From Pseudomonadales bacterium (GTDB lineage Bacteria > Pseudomonadota > Gammaproteobacteria > Pseudomonadales > Halieaceae), in the NCBI GenBank assembly GCA_024234855.1, contig JACKNN010000002.1:1-64000 (forward strand): a stretch of 64,000 nucleotides of DNA. The letters run 5' to 3'. Below the pieces are notes generated by a model, which was not told where the DNA came from, ran no database searches, and worked only from the letters and a program-made list of their open reading frames with translations. Made by a program: the position numbers and the translations under genes. Below are positions 17,001 through 24,919 of this stretch, in pieces (the stretch's first letter is position 1; every line of letters starts with the position of its first letter).

Positions 17001-17726
17001 CTACGACCGTGTGTAGCCACGCTTCTCCATCAACTGCGCAACGGCCGTCCTGGCGGCGGCGAGCACCGTGGCGAGCGGCTGGGACGCGTCAATCTCGGCG
17101 ATGGGTGCACCGCCGAATTTGAGCTGTGGTGTGATCTCTATTTTTCTCTTCAGCGCCTCGCGGCGATGATCCGGCTTGCGCGCATGGGCCGTATCCAGGT
17201 CGACATTGAGTCGAATCACGAGGTCGGGCCGCAGACTGGTCATCCACTCGAAGGCGGCCTGCTCGCGCCGGGCCAGGCTTTGGACAAACCGAGTCCCCTG
17301 GGCGGTCACGGTCATGTCGGGGCCATCGAACGCGCTGGGGACGTCCAGTTGTGGGTAGCGGTCGGCAATAATTATCCGACCCTGTTGGCGCAGCGCCAGC
17401 ATCCGACGGTACCGCCGCACACGTTTCAGGGTGAATGCGTACATCACCAGCGCGGGGAAGGTGTCAGGGGCCCTGTCGGTGGTGCGGTATTTGCGCACGG
17501 TAGACGCCTTGCGCTCTATGAATGGTCCCAGCCACTTGCCCACCAGGGGCAGGTTGGCGAGCGAGCGGCCGGTGTTGCCCTGCTGTTTTCCCAGGTGAAC
17601 CGCGGCGGCCGGGCCGTAACCTTCAAGCCAGCGCAGCAGTTCTTCGGAGACGGTGGATTTTCCCGAGCCATCGCAACCGACGATAGCGATCAGGGGCGGT
17701 AAATTGGCGGTTTTGGCCGGGTTCAT
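17001..17726 (-). CDS. thymidylate-kinase-like P-loop protein, paralogue 1
   Basis: A 241-residue P-loop kinase-like protein. Walker A is GCDGSGKST (about 17-25). The DRYPQ motif near residue 125 resembles the DR(Y/H) motif of dTMP kinases, and a lid-like segment RLNVDLDTAHARKPDH lies near residue 190. The C-terminus has PQLKFGGAPIAEIDA, a strand-turn shared with the two paralogues at 18678 and 19535. The length exceeds that of Tmk, and the usual Tmk TYRE region is not seen, so the substrate is probably not dTMP. ATG overlaps the stop of the upstream ICMT-like gene as ATGA, so translation is coupled to a membrane methyltransferase gene. Confidence 0.75.
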   Translation of the reverse strand: MNPAKTANLPPLIAIVGCDGSGKSTVSEELLRWLEGYGPAAAVHLGKQQGNTGRSLANLPLVGKWLGPFIERKASTVRKYRTTDRAPDTFPALVMYAFTLKRVRRYRRMLALRQQGRIIIADRYPQLDVPSAFDGPDMTVTAQGTRFVQSLARREQAAFEWMTSLRPDLVIRLNVDLDTAHARKPDHRREALKRKIEITPQLKFGGAPIAEIDASQPLATVLAAARTAVAQLMEKRGYTRS

Positions 17727-18466
17727 TGAATACCGTCGTAGGTCTTTGTGTAGTAACGCAGGCCGCGGCTGATCATATAAGCCAGCAGTGCTCCCGCCCA
17801 GATGTAGTACCAGATCATGTTGTCGGGCAGTCGGGACGGATCGAATCCGCGCTGGGCGAAATCGCACAGGGCGATCGCGGTGGCCAGCGAGACCAGTTTC
17901 TTTTCCTCGCGTTTGATGCAGCGACGCACCCAGAACGGATATTTGGGCTTCTCCCAACCGTGCAATCGCGGCATCAGGAAAGGCACGTTTTCCGCCCATT
18001 TCGAATGAGCCTCGCCGAACTCCTCGCGCAGAAACTCCTCCTCATAAACCGAAATGCGCTCATACACCAGGATAGAAACCAGAAAGGTCAGGGCGCCGTA
18101 CACCCAGCTGCCGGACAGCATGGCGATGCCGGTGAAATTGAGGATGCGGCCCAGATACAGGGGGTTGCGCACCAGCGAGTAGGGCCCGGTGGTGTTCAGT
18201 TCCGGCGCGACCGCCGCGATCTTGTTGGAGCCCGAGGTGCCCAGCGCCGCGTAGCCGCTGGTGACCAGCCGCACGCAGGCGCCCGCCACAGCGATGCCAA
18301 GCGCAAGAATGAACCAGGCCATGTTGGCGGCCTCGGAGCCAAAAGGACCCATCGCCCCGTTAAAATAGGCAATCACCACACTGAGGAGAATGACGTACTT
18401 CAGGAACTTGCCGCGCACTTTGAATAATTTTGCGCCTGTGCGCGCAAACTCGAGCTGGTGATACAT
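17723..18466 (-). CDS. isoprenylcysteine methyltransferase (ICMT/PEMT)-like membrane protein
   Basis: About 247 residues with several membrane helices. The core GPYSLVRNPLYLGRIL and the later YEEEFLREEFGEAHSKW...VPFLMPR are the conserved SAM-binding and active-site segments of the ICMT/phospholipid-methyltransferase superfamily. It has an extra C-terminal part (about 70 residues) ending in one more hydrophobic helix. It probably methylates a lipid or lipid-linked group in the inner membrane. The start is uncertain: ATG at 18466 fits the family, with only weak ribosome-binding sequence; ATG at 18589 is also in frame. It is coupled by a 4-nt overlap to thymidylate-kinase-like paralogue 1. Confidence 0.75.
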   Translation of the reverse strand: MYHQLEFARTGAKLFKVRGKFLKYVILLSVVIAYFNGAMGPFGSEAANMAWFILALGIAVAGACVRLVTSGYAALGTSGSNKIAAVAPELNTTGPYSLVRNPLYLGRILNFTGIAMLSGSWVYGALTFLVSILVYERISVYEEEFLREEFGEAHSKWAENVPFLMPRLHGWEKPKYPFWVRRCIKREEKKLVSLATAIALCDFAQRGFDPSRLPDNMIWYYIWAGALLAYMISRGLRYYTKTYDGIQ

Positions 18467-18677
18467 AGGGATTCGGTCCAAATAGGTGGGGCAAACCGGA
18501 TCTCGGTAAAGGAGGCCGGCAGTACCGCTGGCAAAAATTAGCGGGCTATTATAGCAGGACAAAAGGACGATGATAGGCGACGCGTCCACAACTTATACCA
18601 CGGCTGCGAGATGGAATATTGCCCGACTTTAGAGTAGACCAGAATGCAAGAGCGCCACCGCAAAGCCACGGGTTTAT

Positions 18678-19463
18678 TTGAGCACAAGGAAAACTAGCGT
18701 AGACTGCCTGATCGACTCAAGGCTTCTGGTTATATGCGTGCTGCAATCACCCCCATTACCGCGTCCTCACCCGCTTCCCGGCGTCATCGCCGTCACCGGC
18801 TGTGACGGGGCGGGCAAGTCTACCTTGAGTGAGGATATCAACACTCACCTGCACGCCATGCGGCCCACCCAGTGGCTCTATCTCGGCCAGTCCTCCGGTA
18901 ATATTGCCGAATGGATACGCAGTCTGCCGCTGATCGGGCAGCCATTCGGGCGTTACCTGGTCCGCAAGGCGAACCAGGCGCACAGCAAGAAAACCACCGA
19001 CCCGGATCTCGCCACCACCGTGGTAATCTATATTCTGTCGCATTGGCGCGCCCATAAATTCCGCCGGATGTTGAAGCTCAGTCGTCGCGGCGTGGTGGTT
19101 GTCACCGACCGCTACCCTCAGGCCGAGGTGCCTGGCTTTTACTTCGATGGCGCCGGCCTTGGCGCCGTGAATGCCGACAGTTGGCTGGGGCGTAAACTGG
19201 CCGCCCGCGAGCAGCGCCTGTACCAGTGGATGGCAAGCTATGTCCCGGCCCTGGTCATCCGACTCAATATCGACGCCGACACCGCGCACCGGCGCAAACC
19301 CGATCACAAGCTGTCGATGCTGCAGGATAAGGTGGCCATCATCCCCGCCCTGAAGTTCAATGGTGCGCGCATTCTTGACCTGGACGGTCGGGATCCCTAC
19401 GACCAGGTGCTGGCCGCGGCGCTACACGAAGTCAGCGAGGCAATCAGCGGGGCGCCGGGCTGA
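18678..19463 (+). CDS. thymidylate-kinase-like P-loop protein, paralogue 2
   Basis: A 261-residue protein with Walker A GCDGAGKST (about 41-49), TDRYPQAEVPGF, the lid-like RLNIDADTAHRRKPDH and PALKFNGARILDLDG, the same order as in the neighbouring paralogues. The N-terminal about 30 residues are Pro/Leu-rich and have no counterpart. The TTG at 18678 is a doubtful start, and GTG at 18738 would give a more typical length of 241. It is separated from paralogue 3 by 71 nt on the same strand. Nucleotide kinase chemistry is likely from the P-loop; the acceptor is unknown. Confidence 0.7.
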   Translation: MSTRKTSVDCLIDSRLLVICVLQSPPLPRPHPLPGVIAVTGCDGAGKSTLSEDINTHLHAMRPTQWLYLGQSSGNIAEWIRSLPLIGQPFGRYLVRKANQAHSKKTTDPDLATTVVIYILSHWRAHKFRRMLKLSRRGVVVVTDRYPQAEVPGFYFDGAGLGAVNADSWLGRKLAAREQRLYQWMASYVPALVIRLNIDADTAHRRKPDHKLSMLQDKVAIIPALKFNGARILDLDGRDPYDQVLAAALHEVSEAISGAPG

Positions 19464-19534
19464 TCGGCAGAGAAAACGATACCATCTACCGCGATCGTGG
19501 TAGACTCACACAATAATGACAGACCGAGCGAACG

Positions 19535-20263
19535 ATGCTTCAAGCCACTACCCGCAGCGACGAGCTGCATATCCCGCTTGCGGGGGTCTTCGCCGTCATA
19601 GGATGTGATGGTTCCGGCAAAACAACGCTGACTCGCGACCTGGCGCAGAGTCTGGGCAACACGCGGTCGGCGAAACGGCGCTATCTCGGCCTGGTTTCGG
19701 GTGAAATGGGCGATAAAATCAAGAGCTTACCGATTATCGGCGTCTGGCTTGAGGAGCACCTCCACCGCAAGGCGAATCGTGCCCTGGACATGAAGAAGGA
19801 CCTGCCCGGCGTGGGTACCGCGCTTCTCATGTACCTGTTTTCATTGTGGCGCGTGGCGCAAATACTGCAGGTACGGCGACTCTCGCGACGCGGTGTGCAG
19901 GTCATTGCCGACCGCTATCCCCAGGCGGAGATTCCCGGGTTTCATTACGATGGCCCGGGGCTGACGGTTGGCCGCACCAGCAACTGGCTGGTTCGCAAAC
20001 TGGCCCGGGGTGAGCAGACACTGTACGAGTGGATGGCGAGGCAAAGACCCGTGCTGATAATCCGCCTCAACATCGACGAAAATACCGCCCATGCGCGCAA
20101 ACTCGACCACGATATCAAGGAGTTGCGTGACAAGATCGCAGTGATGCCCCAATTGAAATTCAACGGCGCCAGGGTTTGCGAACTCGATGCCGCCGTACCT
20201 TATCCCCAGGTGCTGGAAGCGGCATTGCTGGCCATCAAAAAGGCCAGTCAGCCCATCGTCTGA
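19535..20263 (+). CDS. thymidylate-kinase-like P-loop protein, paralogue 3
   Basis: A 242-residue protein with Walker A GCDGSGKTT (about 23-31), ADRYPQAEIPGFHYDGPG, RLNIDENTAHARKLDH and PQLKFNGARVCELDA, each aligned with paralogues 1 and 2. It starts at ATG in the sequence GAGCGAACG-ATG. All three proteins share an insertion after the first helix with a conserved YLG and a segment LPxIGxWLxxxLxRKA, not typical of dTMP kinase. Placed beside a flippase and Lpt genes, they may phosphorylate a sugar or lipid-linked acceptor, but that is inference. It is convergent with the flippase gene. Confidence 0.72.
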   Translation: MLQATTRSDELHIPLAGVFAVIGCDGSGKTTLTRDLAQSLGNTRSAKRRYLGLVSGEMGDKIKSLPIIGVWLEEHLHRKANRALDMKKDLPGVGTALLMYLFSLWRVAQILQVRRLSRRGVQVIADRYPQAEIPGFHYDGPGLTVGRTSNWLVRKLARGEQTLYEWMARQRPVLIIRLNIDENTAHARKLDHDIKELRDKIAVMPQLKFNGARVCELDAAVPYPQVLEAALLAIKKASQPIV

Positions 20264-20303
20264 GCGAACATGCGGCACTCTGCCGCCCCGGGTGTCTTGC
20301 TCG

Positions 20304-20321
20304 CCGCCCGGCACTGGGCGG
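20304..20321. terminator. bidirectional GC hairpin between convergent genes
   Basis: CCGCCC (20304-20309) pairs with GGGCGG (20316-20321) around a 6-nt loop, between the stops of kinase-like paralogue 3 and the flippase. There is no T run on either strand, so it is only a weak terminator candidate. Confidence 0.25.
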
Positions 20322-20341
20322 ACATGGAAACGCAATCGGCT

Positions 20342-21715
20342 TCATCGGCCCCTGCGAATGAGTATCGCCATGGCGAATGGCGGCACTATTGCGGCAACAC
20401 AGGACGCCACGCCGGCACCGATCAAACCCAGCTCAAATGTCAGTAGCGTGAACAGCGTCAGATAGATCACAGCGGACAGTACCGAAAGGCGCAACACCTT
20501 GCTGGCGTGGCCCATGGCATAAGCGGCGGAGCGTAACGAAGAGGCGGTGAGTTCAAAGCTGGCCGCCAGTAGCAGCAGGGTGAGTACCGGTGCGGCGGGA
20601 ATAAACTCTTCGCCGATGAGCGAACCGAGCAGTGCGCCACCAAAGAAATAGCCGGTCACAACGAACAACAGCCCCACGCTGCCGCCAATCAGTGCTGTCC
20701 AATAGGCTATCCGTTTGAAATCGGTGCTGCCTTGATTCCAGCTTCGGGTGAGATCGAGAAATATCACCTGTCGAATCAGGATCGCCGGCTTGGCCAGCAG
20801 GCTGGAGAACTGCCTGGCCAGGCGCAGCAATCCCGCATCCGCCGCGCCCAGCAGATAGCCCGCCATTATCACGGAAATATGTTTGGGTATGAGATCGATA
20901 TTCGATTGCCAGTAGGTCACCCCAAGAAAATGACGGAGCCCGACAAACTCATCCATGCGGGCATCGCCGTTATCCTCACCGGCTGGTGCGGGACCGACCC
21001 GTCGACGGTATTCACGTCGACCGCACCAGCTCAGGTAAAGGTTTTCAGCGATGTACGCGACAGCCAGGATCGCTATATACACCGCGAATGGCGCTGCCAG
21101 CCACCATGCGATGACTACCCCGAAGAAGCGAAAAAATGGGTCAATAGTTTCCTTCCGGCCCAGGATGTCGAACTGATCATACAGTCGCAGCACGCCAATG
21201 TCGGTGATATTGCCGGCTGTCAGTAACACCAGGCTGAAAAGCGCCAGCAGTATTACCCGATCATGATCCATGCCCATCATCGGTCCAACCAGGGGCGCCA
21301 TGACCAGGGCCAATACAGTGGCGACGATGATGCTGCGGTTATCCAGGCGCCGACAGATCAGGGTCAATCGCCGCAGTGTGCGGGTATCGCCGGCGTCATG
21401 TGCCGGCACGCCATAGCGGATGATCGCCTGGAACTGTTTAAAATTGAGCAGCCCGCGTATAAGCAGGACATAGGTCTGCATCAGCACAAGCATACCGAAC
21501 TCGGTTGGGCCCAATGCTCTGGCCATTAACGCGGTCGTCCCCAGCGACAGCACGGCAGCTATGCCGCGCCCCCGGGCCAGTAACGCGAAATTGCCAAGTA
21601 CCCGGCGCAACGGACTTTGCACGACCTGGTTTTCCCCTGATTCAGTCACCTGCGCGTCTTGTATCCTGTCCGATGTATCGTATTGTTCCAGCGTGCCAGC
21701 CAGGGTCTCTGGCAA
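20342..21715 (-). CDS. oligosaccharide flippase (Wzx/MATE-type, polysaccharide biosynthesis protein)
   Basis: A 457-residue protein with about 12-14 hydrophobic helices. The N-terminal pattern LGNFALLARGRGIAAVLSLG followed by ARALGPTEFGMLVLMQTYVLL is typical of Wzx/RfbX-type lipid-linked oligosaccharide flippases (MurJ/MATE superfamily). It probably flips an undecaprenyl-linked glycan or other glycolipid across the inner membrane. The start appears to be TTG at 21715, five nt after the stop of the LptA-like gene, so the two form a leftward operon; GTG at 21649 is an alternative. Its neighbours (kinase-like paralogues, Lpt genes) support an envelope glycolipid locus. Confidence 0.85.
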   Translation of the reverse strand: MPETLAGTLEQYDTSDRIQDAQVTESGENQVVQSPLRRVLGNFALLARGRGIAAVLSLGTTALMARALGPTEFGMLVLMQTYVLLIRGLLNFKQFQAIIRYGVPAHDAGDTRTLRRLTLICRRLDNRSIIVATVLALVMAPLVGPMMGMDHDRVILLALFSLVLLTAGNITDIGVLRLYDQFDILGRKETIDPFFRFFGVVIAWWLAAPFAVYIAILAVAYIAENLYLSWCGRREYRRRVGPAPAGEDNGDARMDEFVGLRHFLGVTYWQSNIDLIPKHISVIMAGYLLGAADAGLLRLARQFSSLLAKPAILIRQVIFLDLTRSWNQGSTDFKRIAYWTALIGGSVGLLFVVTGYFFGGALLGSLIGEEFIPAAPVLTLLLLAASFELTASSLRSAAYAMGHASKVLRLSVLSAVIYLTLFTLLTFELGLIGAGVASCVAAIVPPFAMAILIRRGR

Positions 21716-21720
21716 GGCGC

Positions 21721-22257
21721 CTAGTAGTCGTCGGTATTAAGTTGGATATTGATACCGCCTGCGCCACCTGCGGAGTAGCGGTCTGCATCGACATCGTATT
21801 CGATAACTTCACTGGCCAGCGTGCTCTCCTTGCGCTTCAGGATTGCCTCGCCGCGCATCACCAATTTGTCGGTGGACCTGAAATATTCAACGAAGGACGC
21901 CGCGCCATCGACCCGTTCCGGCGGTTCGGCGCTTCCCGCATTTTCATCGGCCTCGCGCAGGAAGGCGATTCTTGCCGGTTTGCCCTGGACCACCACTCTC
22001 TCAGGGTTATCCAGATTTCCGTATACGGTGGCGCTGTCGCCGGACAAATACCAGTCGGGCGCGCGCAACTCAAACTGTCCGCTAAAATGAATAACGTCTA
22101 CTTCGTCGGCTTCCCATGCGCGCTCGGCCGTGACCGTTACCGTGTCGCCCGAATTGAATTCAATGGAGCCGGCGCTGCTCGCCTGAATACCCCAAAAGAA
22201 TGTCACGATGGCAATGACGGCAAACCGCGCGCTGTTTGTTATGTCGAATCCGGGCAT
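21721..22257 (-). CDS. LptA/OstA-like periplasmic protein
   Basis: A 178-residue exported protein with an N-terminal hydrophobic signal (about 12-30). The rest is a repeated beta-strand pattern of the OstA/LptA type: FSGQFELRAPDWYLSGDSAT, VVVQGKPARI, LVMRGEAILKRKESTL and the final EVIEYDVDADRYSAGG. This beta-jellyroll carries LPS across the periplasm in the Lpt bridge. It is divergent from lptF-lptG and cotranscribed with a flippase, so it may be the bridge component of a dedicated export set. LptC-like annotation is a possible alternative, but the Sec-type signal and repeats favour LptA. Confidence 0.75.
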   Translation of the reverse strand: MPGFDITNSARFAVIAIVTFFWGIQASSAGSIEFNSGDTVTVTAERAWEADEVDVIHFSGQFELRAPDWYLSGDSATVYGNLDNPERVVVQGKPARIAFLREADENAGSAEPPERVDGAASFVEYFRSTDKLVMRGEAILKRKESTLASEVIEYDVDADRYSAGGAGGINIQLNTDDY

Positions 22258-22516
22258 TGTGCAACTCTGAATTCACGCGCCCGCCTGGCGCCTTCTGACG
22301 CTCGACCTGAGCGCCTTTGGAGCATACAAGGCGGACCGTGTATGTCAATGATAATGGGGAAGACGGTACTCGAATATGGTGAAGTGGATTACAATCGGGT
22401 CTCATGGATTCCTCGCCACCGCGCCGGCCTGGCGAGCGGTGAGACAAGCAGACCTGGCAGCGACAGTAAACCGCCGGTCGGTAGGGCTATCGGGGGCAGA
22501 CAGGAGTATCCGCAGG

Positions 22517-23704
22517 TTGATTATTGACAGACATCTGGTGCGCCAGGTAGCGATGCCTAGCTTTGTGGTTGCAGCGGTGCTGTCGATAATTTTTGTGGGT
22601 TACTCTCTCTCCCGATTCCTCGTCCAGGCTGACGCCGGCCTGCTCAATACCGGTGAAGTCATTCGCCTTACGCTGTTGAAGGTATTGATAGCGATGGAAG
22701 TGTTGCTGCCCATAGGACTCTATTTCGGCCTCATGCTGGGGCTGGGAAAACTGCACAGTGATTCCGAAATCGTGGCGATGCAAGCCGGTGGCGTAAGCGA
22801 AATTCGTATTCTCCGCCCAATTCTGGCTTTGGCGATTCCGCTGGCGCTGGTGATAGCGGCCCTGTCCATGTACGTTCGGCCATGGGCATTTGCCCACACC
22901 TATGCCATGTTGTCCGTCGCCGAGGCCTCGTCTGATATCGATCGCATCAAGGCGGGCCAATTCTATTTGACGCGCACAGCGGCCTCGGACCTGGTTGATG
23001 CAACGAGTGGTTCCGGCGTGCATGGCGGGAATGGGGAGAGCGTAGGGAGTATCGAGAGTGGCGAGAGTGGCAGGAGTTTGGCGGGCGGCGAAGACCGGGA
23101 GCGGGCGATCTTCATTGAAAAGATCTCCCCGGACCAGGCCCTCGAAGAGGTGTTTATTCGGACCAGAACCGGCGCCGAGCTACAGATAACATCCTCCAGA
23201 ACCGGTGTTTTGATTGACGGGCCTGAGACCGACTACCAGACACTTGAGTTGGATAACGCGCGTATTTTCAAGCGCGTGGAGGATGGCCCCGATTTTTACG
23301 CCCGCATCGAGCACTTTTCAATCAGGGTAGACAACGCGCAGCCCGAACCACTTGGCTACAAGGCCAAGTCCGTTCCGAGTTCCGAACTGGTCGCCTCGGC
23401 TAATCCCAAGGGCCGGGCCGAGTACCAGTGGCGTATTTCAACCCCGATCACGACCTTGCTGCTTGCGCTGCTCGCGGTTCCCCTCAGTCGCAATCGGCCG
23501 CGACAGGGACGCTACGCCAAGCTGCTGCTGGCGTTTGTTATTTATGCGGCCTATTACAATCTGGTGGGCATATCGCGTACCTGGGTAGAGCAACAGGCAA
23601 CCTCAAGCATCTGGTGGGCGCCACTCATTCTGGCGCTGGTGGTGGTCCTGTTCTACCTGCCCTGGCACCGGCTGGGTATTGTTTCTGGTCGAACCGCAAA
23701 ATGA
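22517..23704 (+). CDS. lptF: LPS export permease LptF
   Basis: About 395 residues of the LptF/LptG (YjgP/YjgQ) family. The start at TTG 22517 gives LIIDRHLVRQ, which aligns with the E. coli LptF N-terminus; the frame is open to 22376 but the extra residues have no similarity. AGGAG is about 10 nt upstream. Three N-terminal helices, a periplasmic beta domain and three C-terminal helices (ISTPITTLLLALLAVPLSR) are seen. With LptG and LptB it extracts LPS from the inner membrane. A Gly/Ser/Glu-rich insertion (nt about 23010-23095) interrupts the periplasmic domain. The stop overlaps the LptG start as ATGA. Confidence 0.88.
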   Translation: MIIDRHLVRQVAMPSFVVAAVLSIIFVGYSLSRFLVQADAGLLNTGEVIRLTLLKVLIAMEVLLPIGLYFGLMLGLGKLHSDSEIVAMQAGGVSEIRILRPILALAIPLALVIAALSMYVRPWAFAHTYAMLSVAEASSDIDRIKAGQFYLTRTAASDLVDATSGSGVHGGNGESVGSIESGESGRSLAGGEDRERAIFIEKISPDQALEEVFIRTRTGAELQITSSRTGVLIDGPETDYQTLELDNARIFKRVEDGPDFYARIEHFSIRVDNAQPEPLGYKAKSVPSSELVASANPKGRAEYQWRISTPITTLLLALLAVPLSRNRPRQGRYAKLLLAFVIYAAYYNLVGISRTWVEQQATSSIWWAPLILALVVVLFYLPWHRLGIVSGRTAK

Positions 23705-24792
23705 ATAAAATGGATCGCTATCTCACCGCCAGCTTTATCGGAGGGTGCATACCTGTACTCGTGCTGTTGTTGTCCCTGTTTGGCTTTCTCTCCCTCTCCG
23801 AAGAGTTGGAAGACGTGGGGGATGGCAGCTATGAACTGGTGGACGCCCTGCTGGTTGTTGCGTACACCATGCCCGCACTGCTAGTCGATCTGCTGCCGGT
23901 CACTGTTTTATTGGGCGGCCTGTTGGGCCTGGGGGCGCTGGCGAACAATCTGGAACTGGTTTCTTTGCGTGCAGCCGCTATTTCCCCGGCGCGTATTTCC
24001 AGCCCCATCATCAAACTGGCGCTGGTACTTATAGCGATGGTCATGGCGCTGCAAAACTGGGTCATTCCGACAGCGGAATACAGCGCCGCCGAGCATCGGG
24101 CCAAAACCCTGATGACGCCCGGGCCAGTTGGTCTGGAGGAAGATCCCGACGTGGGAGGCGATCGCGAGTTCTGGACTCGAAACGAAGGGCAGTTCATACG
24201 CATTGGCTCCATCCAGGCCGACCGCAGCCTGGCACACGTGGAAATATATCAGTTCGATGAAAGGGGCGAACTGGCAACTATCGCGCAAAGCCCCAAAGCG
24301 CAACTACTGCAGGATACTACCTGGCTCCTGTACGAGGTAAACGAAACACGGCTCGGTGACACGGGTGCAGAAACCCAATATAAAGGCACTATGCTGCGGG
24401 AGGCCCTGCTCAGCGCAGATCAGACACATACCTTGATAGTCCCCGCAAGCTCACTGTCTCTATCCGCCTTGTGGAAGTCGATACAGCGGCTGGAGGAAAA
24501 CAATCTGAACTCGGAATCCCAAAGAGTACTGTTCTGGTCACAGCTGAGCATTCCCATAGGCGTGCTGGGCATGGCCCTGCTGTCGCTACCGTTCCTGTTA
24601 GGCTCCACCCGCAGTGTGCCCGTGGGTCAGCGGATCACCGTAGGCGCACTGATTGGGATTACCTATTATCTGGCCCAGCAGATCAGCGGCCACCTCGCGG
24701 GGATTCTGCACTGGAATGCAGCACTGACCGTCATGACCCCCGGGCTGATCATCCTGGGCGTAGCGCTAGTGCTGCTGGCCCGCGCCAACTAA
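23701..24792 (+). CDS. lptG: LPS export permease LptG
   Basis: A 363-residue LptG-family permease with three N-terminal helices, a periplasmic domain and three C-terminal helices. The starts MNKMDRYLTASFIGG and LPVTVLLGGLLGLGALANN match the family, the latter being the coupling-helix region that docks to LptB. It forms a heterodimer with LptF. The ATG lies inside the LptF stop, so translation is coupled. The pair is not flanked by the aminopeptidase gene usually found next to lptF; instead it faces an LptA-like gene and a flippase. No lptB is in the window. Confidence 0.88.
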   Translation: MNKMDRYLTASFIGGCIPVLVLLLSLFGFLSLSEELEDVGDGSYELVDALLVVAYTMPALLVDLLPVTVLLGGLLGLGALANNLELVSLRAAAISPARISSPIIKLALVLIAMVMALQNWVIPTAEYSAAEHRAKTLMTPGPVGLEEDPDVGGDREFWTRNEGQFIRIGSIQADRSLAHVEIYQFDERGELATIAQSPKAQLLQDTTWLLYEVNETRLGDTGAETQYKGTMLREALLSADQTHTLIVPASSLSLSALWKSIQRLEENNLNSESQRVLFWSQLSIPIGVLGMALLSLPFLLGSTRSVPVGQRITVGALIGITYYLAQQISGHLAGILHWNAALTVMTPGLIILGVALVLLARAN

Positions 24793-24808
24793 AACACCAG
24801 CTCAAAAA

Positions 24809-24900
24809 GGACGGGGTCACGCGGACGGGGTCAGGTCTTGCATTGTGAATTCATGAAACGGACGGGGGAGCTTCAACCTGACCCCGTCCTTTGACCCATC
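24809..24900. repeat. REP-like repeat cluster, copy A
   Basis: The cluster contains GGACGGGGTCA at 24809 and GGACGGGGTCAGGTCTTG at 24823-24840 followed by CATTGTGAATT, then the inverted unit CTGACCCCGTCC at 24878-24889. It is a short, degenerate version of the clusters at 26154 and 29239. It lies between lptG and the FMN 2-hydroxyacid dehydrogenase gene and could fold as a hairpin. Confidence 0.75.
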
Positions 24901-24919
24901 CTTGCCTCCCATCCCTGTG

